DNA of 43,096 nucleotides, taken from NCBI GenBank assembly GCA_905236285.1, contig CAJOPN010000166.1:1-43096 (forward strand), read 5' to 3'. Position 1 is the stretch's first letter; each line of letters opens with the position of its first letter. Below the pieces are notes generated by a model. The model was not told where the DNA came from and did no database searches. It worked only from the letters and a program-made list of their open reading frames with translations. The position numbers and the translations under genes were made by a program. The stretch is from an uncultured Selenomonadaceae bacterium. Lineage in GTDB: Bacteria > Bacillota > Negativicutes > Selenomonadales > Selenomonadaceae. Positions 10,808-19,802 of this stretch are shown piece after piece.

Positions 10808-12141
10808 TTTAAATTACCTCCCCAAAAAATCGGTTGCTTTTCACCGCGCAAATTATTTACGATCGTTGAAGATTTATCGGCATGATCGAGATAATATTGT
10901 TCATCTTCGGGCAAATTATCGTAATCAAAATACCAAGGCAAATGTTTCGCCATCAAATCGCCGAGTGTTCTCAATGAAAATCTTAAATTGTAATGACGAA
11001 CATTTTTATAAAGTGCAAAAGTTGTATCGACTTGAACGTAATAAAGATTCGGCTCAATATTCGTTCCTTCATAATATTTTCTTTCGGTATCTTTCATATT
11101 CGTCTTATCAAAAAATGTTATGTCGTCATAAACCAAGCCGAGACCGATTTTTTTAATTATCGGATGTTTTTTGAGAATTTTTAATTGCTGCTGAACAAAA
11201 TTTTTCGGACAGGAATCAATCGGCACGAGATCGGAATCAGTATAAACATAAGGCGTTCTTATATCCAAAACTTCAAGAATATTGCTTTTCCAAAGTGATT
11301 TAAATCCGAGATTTTGATCCATTCCGATAATTTTGATTCGATTGTTTCCATCCAAAGATTTGTAATATTCAATGAGAGGAGGATAAGAAGAATTGTTGTC
11401 AAGAATAATTATATTTGTGTAACCTGCATCAAAAAGCCAATCAACTTGCTGTTTGAGAACTCCTACGCGGTCACGTGAATTTATAAAAATCGGAATGTTA
11501 AAACAAGCCGCATCATCATTTTCATCAACATTCAAAAGATTATTTTCATCAATGTGCCGGCGAAGTTTTCTGAGTTCAAGCCAATTGTTTGTATTGAGAA
11601 TATTTTTGACGATTGCAAAATTTTCAGCCGCTTCAGGAAAAAATTTTTTCATTTTAAGACATTGTTGATAAGCAGCAGCCGCCATTTGAAAATTTTGTTC
11701 ATGTGCAAAAGTGTTGCCCAGATAGAAAAGTACAATTTCATCTGAATCCTGCCAAAGTTGTTCGCGAGCAGTTAAATACATTCTGAAATACATTTCTGCC
11801 TCTTGAAATCTGTCGACTTCATAAGCGGCAAGTCCCATCAAATAATAAAGATGAAACATTGTATTTGCAAGCTGCGGCGAAACATTCAAAATTGCACCGA
11901 GATATTTAACGGCATTTTCTCCGTTATGTTTGCCGAGTTCATTTATTACGACATAACTGTAAGCGTCAATATGTTTATAAAATTTCATAAATTCAGCCGG
12001 TACTTTGAGATTATTTTTCATAAATTCGCTTTGAATTTGAAAAAGTTCAACCATGCAATCGGCGAAACTTGTCAAATCATAAGTTGAACGAGCCAAATCA
12101 AATTTTTTCTTGAATTTTTTAATATCAAATTTAAATTTCAT
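10804..12141 (-). CDS. Glycosyltransferase with N-terminal TPR-like repeats
   Basis: GT-A-like core IPIFINSRDRVGVLKQQVDWLFDAGYTNIIILDNNSSYPPL...YVYTDSDLVPID; start re-assigned to MKFKFDIKKF behind GGGAG. Confidence 0.8.
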   Translation of the reverse strand: MKFKFDIKKFKKKFDLARSTYDLTSFADCMVELFQIQSEFMKNNLKVPAEFMKFYKHIDAYSYVVINELGKHNGENAVKYLGAILNVSPQLANTMFHLYYLMGLAAYEVDRFQEAEMYFRMYLTAREQLWQDSDEIVLFYLGNTFAHEQNFQMAAAAYQQCLKMKKFFPEAAENFAIVKNILNTNNWLELRKLRRHIDENNLLNVDENDDAACFNIPIFINSRDRVGVLKQQVDWLFDAGYTNIIILDNNSSYPPLIEYYKSLDGNNRIKIIGMDQNLGFKSLWKSNILEVLDIRTPYVYTDSDLVPIDSCPKNFVQQQLKILKKHPIIKKIGLGLVYDDITFFDKTNMKDTERKYYEGTNIEPNLYYVQVDTTFALYKNVRHYNLRFSLRTLGDLMAKHLPWYFDYDNLPEDEQYYLDHADKSSTIVNNLRGEKQPIFWGGNLK

Positions 12142-12157
12142 AATTATCTCCCAAAAA

Positions 12158-13228
12158 TTAAATTCTTTTACAAATTTCTTGAGTTGCTTCAACCGTTCCG
12201 ATCTTTTTAAAATTGAAACCATCGGAATAAATATCAGCAGTTCTGAAACCATCGGCAAGAGTTTTTTCAACGGCACTTTCGATTGATTGAGCTGCCTTTT
12301 CCGCATGAAGAGAATATCTCAAAAGCATTGCTGCCGAAAGAATTGTACCCATAGGATTTGCAATTCCTTTTCCTGCAATGTCAGGTGCACTTCCGTGAAT
12401 CGGTTCATAAAGACTTGTAAGTTCACCAATTGACGCTGAAGGCATTAAACCGATCGAACCGCCGATAACTGCCGCTTCATCACTCAAAATATCACCGAAA
12501 AGATTTCCTGTAACGATAACATCAAATTGTTTCGGATTAACGCAGAGCTGCATTGCACAGTTATCAACGTAAAGGTGATTTAATTCAACATCAGAAAAAT
12601 TTTCTGCAATTTTATTGACGGTTCGTCTCCAAAGTCTCGAAGTCGCAAGAACGTTTGCTTTGTCAACCGAAGTCAATTTGCCGCGACGAATTTTTGCAGT
12701 CTCAAATGCCAATTTTGTAATTCTTTCCACTTCCGGCACAGAATAATTTTCCAAATCCCAAGCACGTTCGGAATTATTTTTGATTTCGGATTCACAGCGA
12801 TCGCCAAAATAAATTCCGCCGACGAGTTCACGGACGATAACGAGATCAACGCCTTTGACGAGTTGAGGTTTGAGCGGAGAATTATCGACGAGTGAATCAA
12901 TAACTTTGACGGGACGTAAATTTGCATAAAGATTTAAACCTTTTCTTAAACCGAGAATTGCCTTTTCGGGACGAAGTTCGGCTTTAACGTTGTCCCATTT
13001 GTTGCCGCCGACTGCTCCGAACAAAACTGCATCTGCATTTTTACAGGCGTTGAGCGTTTCTTCCGGCAAGGGCATTCCGAATTTGTCGTAAGCCGTTCCT
13101 CCTGCGTCTTTAAATTCATATTCCAAGTTCAAATTAAATTTCGCATCTGCTTTTTTCAATACTTCAACGGCACTTTCGGTAATTTCTTTTCCGATTCCGT
13201 CGCCGGGTATAACAACTATTTTACTCAT
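12158..13228 (-). CDS. leuB: 3-isopropylmalate dehydrogenase
   Basis: VIPGDGIGKEIT, FGAVGG, RELVGGIYFGDR, NLFGDILSDEAA, EPIHGSAPDIAGKGIANP. Confidence 0.98.
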   Translation of the reverse strand: MSKIVVIPGDGIGKEITESAVEVLKKADAKFNLNLEYEFKDAGGTAYDKFGMPLPEETLNACKNADAVLFGAVGGNKWDNVKAELRPEKAILGLRKGLNLYANLRPVKVIDSLVDNSPLKPQLVKGVDLVIVRELVGGIYFGDRCESEIKNNSERAWDLENYSVPEVERITKLAFETAKIRRGKLTSVDKANVLATSRLWRRTVNKIAENFSDVELNHLYVDNCAMQLCVNPKQFDVIVTGNLFGDILSDEAAVIGGSIGLMPSASIGELTSLYEPIHGSAPDIAGKGIANPMGTILSAAMLLRYSLHAEKAAQSIESAVEKTLADGFRTADIYSDGFNFKKIGTVEATQEICKRI

Positions 13229-13250
13229 AAAAAATTTTCTCCTAACTTAT

Positions 13251-14039
13251 TTAATTTGGCAAAATTTCCGCGATCGCATACAGCGCAGTTTTGCCTGAAA
13301 TTTTAATTCGATCTCCGATCAATTCGCAATACAAAATTCCTGTTCGTTTCGATGCTTGAAGTGCTGTCAATTTATTTTTTCCGAGTTTTTTCGACCAATA
13401 AGGAGTTATAAGGCAATGAGTTGAGCCTGTAACGGGATCTTCATTAACGGCAACTTTCGGCGCAAAAACTCTCGATACGCAATCAAAATCTTTTCCTTTT
13501 GCGGTTACTGATTGCGTCAAGCCTTCCAATTTTTTTAATTTTTCAAGATTCGGTTTAAGATTTTTAACTTCGTCTTCAGATTTTAAAATCATCAATAAAT
13601 CGCGGCTCAAAACTGCCTCTATCGGACGAACTCCCAGAGCCTCTTCCATTTCATCGGTTACTTCAACTTCTTTAAATTCGTAAGCAGGAAAATTCATTTC
13701 ATACAAATCATTTCTCTTCGTGACGATTAAATCACCGCTCAATGTTTTAAATTTGACTGACGAAATATTTTTGTCGTAATGGTTCAAAATTACGTAACCG
13801 GTTGCAAGTGTTGCATGTCCGCAGAGATCAACTTCAGCCGACGGAGTGAACCAGCGTAATTTATAAAAATCATTTTCCTTTACTACGAAAGCCGTTTCAG
13901 AAAAATTATTTTCATTTGCAATTTTAAGCATCATTTCATCGGGCAACCATTCATCAAGAACGCAAACCGCCGCTTGATTTCCTGTGAAAATTTTTTCGGC
14001 GAATGCGTCAACTATAAACTGTTTCATAAATATTTTCAC
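13251..14039 (-). CDS. PhzF-family isomerase
   Basis: FIVDAFAEKIFTGNQAAVC, NNFSETAFV, LRWFTPSAEVDLCGHATLA, EDPVTGSTHC. Confidence 0.94.
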   Translation of the reverse strand: MKIFMKQFIVDAFAEKIFTGNQAAVCVLDEWLPDEMMLKIANENNFSETAFVVKENDFYKLRWFTPSAEVDLCGHATLATGYVILNHYDKNISSVKFKTLSGDLIVTKRNDLYEMNFPAYEFKEVEVTDEMEEALGVRPIEAVLSRDLLMILKSEDEVKNLKPNLEKLKKLEGLTQSVTAKGKDFDCVSRVFAPKVAVNEDPVTGSTHCLITPYWSKKLGKNKLTALQASKRTGILYCELIGDRIKISGKTALYAIAEILPN

Positions 14040-14091
14040 CTCTCCATTTAAATTATATCATAAAAAATTTTTCAACACAAAAAATAACAAT

Positions 14092-14961
14092 TCAAATATT
14101 TTCGCATGGAATATTTAATTTTTTCAATATCGAAACAAAATCTGTGACGATATTATCATTATCTTTCAAAATCAAATATTCAATTCCTCTTGCGGCTAAC
14201 TGATTGCAATTTTGTTGACTTAATGTATCTGCAACAAAAATATCGCTGTCCCTTGCAATAGTAGCATCTGCACTTTCAGGGTTTCCTTTGCCCATTAATT
14301 TTACTTCGATCCGATAAATTTTTCCGTCTCGATCAATCAATTTATAATCAACTTCCCTGTCGAATGATTTATTCTTATCTTTAACAAAGATTTTATTGTC
14401 AATATTTTTATTTGGAACTCCTGCCAATTCACATAATTTGTCAAGCAAAGGTTTTTCGACTTTTTTACCGATTGAACTCCAAGCCCCGCCTCTGATTTGC
14501 AATTTTTTTGTTGCAAGTGCATTTATCACAAGTAAACTTTCTGACAGAGACAATTTCACATCGACATCGTTATAACTTATACTGATTGTAACTGCCAAGC
14601 CTTGATTTGAATCATCTTCCAGTTCGGACAATAAATTTCTTAGATATTTAAAATGTTCTTTGGCTGCATCTAATACAACTTTTTTTGTCGCAGTTCCATA
14701 AATATTTGTAATTGTTTTTTTATTGAGACCTGCATAAATTGCAACTTCATCAGGTGAAAAATTTTCCGATTTGATAAAATATTTTTTGTACCATTTCATG
14801 TTCATTTCCTTGCCATTGAACTTTGCATAAACAATTTTTTTGAAAAAATCAACAGTAAAATCAAAAAATACAGCGTTAATTGAGTTGATAATTTCGTCTC
14901 GATAATCCAATCCATTCAGTAATTTAATGACGGTGCGACTTATAACGTCATCTTCGTACCT
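14092..14961 (-). CDS. Type II restriction endonuclease, CfrBI-like
   Basis: REVDYKLIDRDGKIYRIEVKLMGKGNPESADATIARDSDIFVADTLSQQN resembles CfrBI-type endonucleases from memory; adjacent methyltransferase. Start re-assigned to MRYEDDVISR. Confidence 0.75.
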   Translation of the reverse strand, partial: RYEDDVISRTVIKLLNGLDYRDEIINSINAVFFDFTVDFFKKIVYAKFNGKEMNMKWYKKYFIKSENFSPDEVAIYAGLNKKTITNIYGTATKKVVLDAAKEHFKYLRNLLSELEDDSNQGLAVTISISYNDVDVKLSLSESLLVINALATKKLQIRGGAWSSIGKKVEKPLLDKLCELAGVPNKNIDNKIFVKDKNKSFDREVDYKLIDRDGKIYRIEVKLMGKGNPESADATIARDSDIFVADTLSQQNCNQLAARGIEYLILKDNDNIVTDFVSILKKLNIPCENI

Positions 14962-16081
14962 CATAATAATTTTCACTTCCTTCAATAATTTTTGCATAAT
15001 CTTCATTAATTTCACACACGACAGGAATTCTTTTCATCTTTCTTGCAACTCGTCCGAATGTGCCTGAACCTGCGAACGGATCCAATACGACATCATTTTC
15101 ATATGAATAATATTTGATAATTTTTTGGCATAATTCTTCCGGAAAAACTGCAGGATGATTTTTATCCGATTTAGGAGAAATATACCAGCAATTTGTCATA
15201 TCTGTTTCATCGTCATCGGCAATGAAATTTTTGTAATCGTTAATATTTTTGTCCAAGAGGAAATTACAATTCTTTCTGTAAACCATAATCGTTTCTGTTA
15301 TGCAATTCGGCTTATAAGACAAAGGTTTTTTAGTCTGCTGATAACCTCCCATTCTGTTTGGAACGGAATATTCAGGCTTTATCCAAATAATTTCGTCGAT
15401 AAAATAAAATCCTGTCTCTTCAAATATTTTATGAAAGTCGTAAGGTATCGGATAACGTACGCTTTCAAATTCTCTTCCGGCTCTTTTTGTTATAACCGGT
15501 GAAATATTGACAATAAAAAATCTGCCTTCCTCCAAAATTTCATTGCAAGCCGAAAAAACTTCTTTCATTTTTTCAAGATATTCTTTGTATGAGTGATAAT
15601 TTGAATATTCTCTTGCATTGTAATAAGGCGGCGAAGTAAAAACTAATTGAATTGAATTTTGAGGAATTTTTTTTAAAGTTTCAGCTGAATCACCAATCAA
15701 AAGCAACGGTTTATATATCAATTTATTTTTTTTCCTTGAAGTTCTTCTTTGTCTGTATTCGTAATAAGATTTCATTTTTTCGATAATTTCATTATTATAA
15801 GCCGCGCGAATTTTTTCGCCTAATTCAAATAAATTTTTATACAAACAAGTTCGATACATTTGATAAATTAATTCCATTGGATTGTTATTAAAACCTTCTT
15901 TATTGATGAAAGTGATAATTTTATCAATGTCATTCTGTCGACCTATCGAAGACACAATTTCTCGTTTCAAATCAATTTCTTTTGTTGAATAGAATAATTG
16001 CAGCAATTCATCAAAAGATTTTTCGGATTTATTTTTTCCGAGCGATTTAATATATTCAATCGACGTGTTCAATTTTTTCAT
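14948..16081 (-). CDS. Site-specific DNA methyltransferase (probable N4-cytosine type) with N-terminal helical extension
   Basis: Catalytic TSPPYYNAREYSNY and AdoMet motif DPFAGSGTFGRVA. Confidence 0.92.
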   Translation of the reverse strand: MKKLNTSIEYIKSLGKNKSEKSFDELLQLFYSTKEIDLKREIVSSIGRQNDIDKIITFINKEGFNNNPMELIYQMYRTCLYKNLFELGEKIRAAYNNEIIEKMKSYYEYRQRRTSRKKNKLIYKPLLLIGDSAETLKKIPQNSIQLVFTSPPYYNAREYSNYHSYKEYLEKMKEVFSACNEILEEGRFFIVNISPVITKRAGREFESVRYPIPYDFHKIFEETGFYFIDEIIWIKPEYSVPNRMGGYQQTKKPLSYKPNCITETIMVYRKNCNFLLDKNINDYKNFIADDDETDMTNCWYISPKSDKNHPAVFPEELCQKIIKYYSYENDVVLDPFAGSGTFGRVARKMKRIPVVCEINEDYAKIIEGSENYYEVRR

Positions 16082-16160
16082 TATAAAAAATCCTCATGTA
16101 AAAATTTTTTCTGATTTTAATTTTTTAAAATTTTTATGTCAAGAAAATTTTTTGAAACAC

Positions 16161-16188
16161 TTGCAAAAAATCGAATAAAGAGTATAAT
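16161..16188 (+). promoter_or_regulatory. Promoter for the NlpC/P60 gene, long leader
   Basis: TTGCAA-16 bp-TATAAT, about 180 nt upstream of the predicted start. Confidence 0.55.
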
Positions 16189-16371
16189 TCAGTTCGTTCG
16201 ATGTCGCAAATTATTTAAAAAAATTACATTTTCAGATTTATTTTCGATTAAATTCATAAATTTATCAGTTTGAACGTTTATAATAGCGAAAGATTAAAAT
16301 TACATTAAAAAATGTGCTTGACGATTCGATAAGGATTTTGCACATTTGATTAAATGTCAGGGGGCTTTTAT

Positions 16372-17037
16372 GTGGGTTATTTCTTGCGCGTATTCACTTT
16401 GTCGGCGATGATTTTTTCAATGGCAACGGTTGCATCGGCTGACAACTCATTTCAACAAGGAGATCAGGGAACGGAAATTGCTGAAATTCAAGGACAACTG
16501 ATTGATTTGGGATATGATGTCATTGCAGACGGCGAGTATGGACCGGCTACAGTTGATGCGATCAGACAATTTCAAGAGTCTCAAGGAATTAATCCGGACG
16601 GATTGATTGGACCTGCAACATATGAAGCACTTCTCGGACGAGATATGCCGGATGTTTCAAGAGGTTCAAGCGTCATTGCACGCAGAGTTGTTCAAACTTC
16701 CATGCAGTATATGGGCGTTCCGTACGTTTTCGGCGGCACTTCTCCGAGTGGATTCGATTGCTCCGGCTACGTTCGTTACGTTTTCGCTCAAGCAGGCATT
16801 TCACTTCCGCGCATGGCTGATGAACAATATTATTCGACAACTCCGATTTCAACCGCAGAACTCAGAGCCGGCGATCTCGTTTTCTTCAGCACTTACACTT
16901 ACGGACCCAGTCACGTAGGAATTTATCTCGGTGACGGACAATTTATTCATGCGTCATCAAGCTACGGCGTTTCGATTGCATCTTTGAGCGGTTCTTATTG
17001 GACGGCGACATATATCGGTGCACGTCGAGTTCTTTAA
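16372..17037 (+). CDS. Secreted peptidoglycan hydrolase: PG-binding domain plus NlpC/P60
   Basis: QGDQGTEIAEIQGQLIDLGYDVIADGEYGPATVDAIRQFQ; SGFDCSGYVRYVFAQAGISLPR; HVGIYLGDGQFIHASS. GTG start at 16372 behind AGGGGG preferred over the ATG at 16354, which has no SD. Confidence 0.92.
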   Translation: MGYFLRVFTLSAMIFSMATVASADNSFQQGDQGTEIAEIQGQLIDLGYDVIADGEYGPATVDAIRQFQESQGINPDGLIGPATYEALLGRDMPDVSRGSSVIARRVVQTSMQYMGVPYVFGGTSPSGFDCSGYVRYVFAQAGISLPRMADEQYYSTTPISTAELRAGDLVFFSTYTYGPSHVGIYLGDGQFIHASSSYGVSIASLSGSYWTATYIGARRVL

Positions 17038-17056
17038 AAAATTTTGAAATAAAATT

Positions 17057-17083
17057 GAGGCTGCGTTGAGGGCAGTCTCTTTT
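17057..17083 (+). terminator. Intrinsic terminator
   Basis: gaggctgc-gttgag(g)-gcagtctc followed by T-run. Confidence 0.65.
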
Positions 17084-17102
17084 AATTTTGGAGTTGATTT
17101 TT

Positions 17103-17933
17103 TTGAATGATTTTGAAACGGTTGATCGACGTGGCTTATTAAAATTCATTTCGCCTAATTTTTTTGAAATTAATGTTTTGGTGATTGAGAGTCTTGATTA
17201 TCTTCGTGAACTTCGTGAACTTTTACCGAGTGCAAAAATTTTTGTGATTACAAATTTTCGTGATGAATCAATTAATTTTGATGATTTAAAAATTGATTGG
17301 ATTTTTGACGATTACAAAAAAAATTATCTTCCGTTTGAGGAAAATTTTTTTGACATAATTATTTCTGAAGATTGTTTAACTTACGTTTATGAAATTTACA
17401 AAACACTTTTCGGAATCAATCGCCGACTTAAAGAGACAGGTTTTTTGGTGACGCAATTTGAAAATATCAGATATATCGGAGTGCTTGAGAGTCTGCGGCA
17501 AGGTTATTATCCCGAACGTGAGCGGCGGCTTTATGCAAAGACTGAAATTGTTCGTTTATTGAATGATTCTCTTTTCAAAGAAATTTCTTTCGCCGCAAAT
17601 GAAAAAATTGATTATGATATTGACGATTGGCTGAAATTCGGTTTCGACAATTTTAATGATGAATTGCTTACAAAAAATTGGATCGTCAAAGCGTGCAGAT
17701 CAACGGCTGAAGTTGCAAATTTGAAACAATTTTATACTCCCAAAATCAGAAAGGAACTTGCAAAAATTTTACATCGAATTGAATATAATGTTGAACGTGA
17801 AGAAAATTTAAAACGATTACAAAAATTTTGTGAAAAGTATATGATTTTTGATGATTATCTTCAGGATTTTATTTCACAAATCGTCATTCATCGAGATATT
17901 TTTGACGAAATTAAATATCCGATGAAAACGTAA
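17103..17933 (+). CDS. Methyltransferase-like hypothetical protein
   Basis: TTG start behind GGAG; LPFEENFFDIIISEDCLTYVYEIYKTLFGINRRLKETGFLVTQFEN resembles class I SAM-methyltransferase strands 4-5, but motif I is not obvious. Confidence 0.55.
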   Translation: MNDFETVDRRGLLKFISPNFFEINVLVIESLDYLRELRELLPSAKIFVITNFRDESINFDDLKIDWIFDDYKKNYLPFEENFFDIIISEDCLTYVYEIYKTLFGINRRLKETGFLVTQFENIRYIGVLESLRQGYYPERERRLYAKTEIVRLLNDSLFKEISFAANEKIDYDIDDWLKFGFDNFNDELLTKNWIVKACRSTAEVANLKQFYTPKIRKELAKILHRIEYNVEREENLKRLQKFCEKYMIFDDYLQDFISQIVIHRDIFDEIKYPMKT

Positions 17934-18511
17934 ATTGAAAAAATTCCAATCATCAGCAGTAAAAATAATCCGAATGATAAACTTGTCGCGTCGGTTGCAA
18001 AAATATGCTGCATTAATAATCTGTCGCCGATTCGATTCATAAACGAGCCATAAATTCCGATTGCAATCAAAATAAAAATTAATATTCGTTGAAAAATCTT
18101 CGGCACATTCAAATTGATTAGATTATTGAACCGCTGTCGAAAACTTTTAAAATTAAAACCGAAATGCAGACCGATTAAAATCATCATAAGAAACGGCGTT
18201 GATACATGAAGTTGATGGATTGTAATATTTCGCTGAAGATTTATATCAATAATATCTTTAAAGATAAAATTTGAAATGCAAACGCCGCTGAAAATTGTCA
18301 CGAGTAGACACAAAATTAAAGCGACATCAACAATTTGAGAGAGCCGCTTTTTTTGATTTTTAAAAATTTTCCAATTCCAAATAAAATGTCCGACCATAGC
18401 AATCGGTAAAATTAAGCCTGCAATTTCGTGAAATATTCTCGGTAAAAAATGAAAACTCATCACGAGCAGAAATAATATAAATAAAAAAATATCGAGATAA
18501 AATTTTTTCAA
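17888..18511 (-). CDS. DUF4405-like multi-TM protein (cytochrome b-type fold)
   Basis: Multiple TM helices with conserved His, including HEIAGLILPIAMVGHFIWNW and IHQLHVSTPFLMMILIGLHFGFN. Confidence 0.7.
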   Translation of the reverse strand: MKKFYLDIFLFILFLLVMSFHFLPRIFHEIAGLILPIAMVGHFIWNWKIFKNQKKRLSQIVDVALILCLLVTIFSGVCISNFIFKDIIDINLQRNITIHQLHVSTPFLMMILIGLHFGFNFKSFRQRFNNLINLNVPKIFQRILIFILIAIGIYGSFMNRIGDRLLMQHIFATDATSLSFGLFLLLMIGIFSIYVFIGYLISSKISR

Positions 18512-18548
18512 ATTGACTCACCTTTTTGGGTCAAAATTTTTTTAAATT

Positions 18549-19802
18549 TTAAAGAACTCTTTGCAATTCGTTAATTGTCGTTAGACCTGCAGCAACTTTT
18601 TGAAGACCGTCATCAAACATCGTCACGAATTTTTTTGAAAGTGCAAGCCGTCGAATATCATCAACATCATTAAAATTCAAAATTATTTTACGAAAATCTT
18701 CATCAATCTGCAAAATTTCATGTATTGCAATTCGTCCACTGAATCCCGTATGACGACATTTTTCACAGCCGACACCTTTATAAATTTTCATTCCTTCTTT
18801 AAAATATTTTCCAAAAATTTCAGCGTCGATTGAATTTTTGTCGACTTCGTAACTTTGTCGGCAATGAGGACAAATTTTTCTTACAAGACGTTGAGACATA
18901 ACTCCGTTTAAAGTCGCCGCAAGAAGATAAGGTTCAACATTCATTTCAAGCAATCGAAATATCGCGCTGCAACTGTCTTTTGCGTGCAAGGTCGTCAAAA
19001 TTAAATGTCCCGTTAATGCTGCTCTTATTGCAATCTGTGCAGTTTCGTTGTCTCGTGCCTCACCGACCATTATTATATTGCAATCCATTCTCAGCATTGA
19101 ACGAAGTCCGCTTGAAAAATTTAATCCGACTTTTTCATTTACTTCCATTTGATTTATTCCGTCAACAAATTGTTCAATCGGATCTTCAAGCGTCATTATA
19201 TGTTGTTCTCCCGTGTTTCGTTCGCGAAGTGCTGCATAAAGTGAAGTCGATTTTCCCGAATTCATCGGACCTGTAACAATGAACATTCCTGACGACAAAT
19301 TTATCAAACGTCTGAAAATTTTTTCTGTCTCCTCATTCATTCCGAGTTCGGAAATATTTTTGAGCTTCTCTCCGACATCCATCAATCTTATTACGAGATT
19401 TTCGCCGTATTTGATTGGAATCGACGCTACACGCATATCAATTTTTTTGCCGTTGAAATCAAAATCAATATGTCCGTCGAGAGGTATAAAATGTTTCGTC
19501 GTGTCCATTCCTGCCATTATTTTTAATCGTGCCGTGAATGTCGGAATTATTGCCGAATCAAGCGGCTTATGCAATTCACACAAATCGCCGTCAAGTCTGT
19601 AACGTATTCGTAAATTATTTTTCTGCGGCTCTATGTGAATATCGGTTGCCTGACTTTCAGCCGCCGTATTCAAAATTAAATTCACCAATCGAACTATCGG
19701 CGCATTTTCAAATGTCTGCACAGAATGACTTATATTATAAATAACTTGCCGCGATAATTTAAAAATCGTGTCGTCCAAATTTTTTTGATTATTGCCATCC
19801 AT
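18549..19802 (-). CDS. GspE/PulE-type secretion/pilus ATPase, N-terminal domain absent
   Basis: ATDIHIEPQKNNLRIRYRLDG, Walker A GPMNSGKSTSLYAAL, LRMDCNIIMVGEARDNETAQIAIRAALTGHLILTTLHA, two CxxC pairs. Confidence 0.92.
   Translation of the reverse strand: MDGNNQKNLDDTIFKLSRQVIYNISHSVQTFENAPIVRLVNLILNTAAESQATDIHIEPQKNNLRIRYRLDGDLCELHKPLDSAIIPTFTARLKIMAGMDTTKHFIPLDGHIDFDFNGKKIDMRVASIPIKYGENLVIRLMDVGEKLKNISELGMNEETEKIFRRLINLSSGMFIVTGPMNSGKSTSLYAALRERNTGEQHIMTLEDPIEQFVDGINQMEVNEKVGLNFSSGLRSMLRMDCNIIMVGEARDNETAQIAIRAALTGHLILTTLHAKDSCSAIFRLLEMNVEPYLLAATLNGVMSQRLVRKICPHCRQSYEVDKNSIDAEIFGKYFKEGMKIYKGVGCEKCRHTGFSGRIAIHEILQIDEDFRKIILNFNDVDDIRRLALSKKFVTMFDDGLQKVAAGLTTINELQRVL

Noticed and set aside
12142-12306. 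N-terminal 55 residues of the 500-aa glycosyltransferase ORF
   Set aside because: They overlap leuB on the same strand; a proper SD (GGGAG) precedes the internal ATG at 12141.
16354-16371. ATG at 16354 as start of the NlpC/P60 gene
   Set aside because: No SD upstream; the GTG at 16372 follows AGGGGG with good spacing and gives a clean signal peptide.
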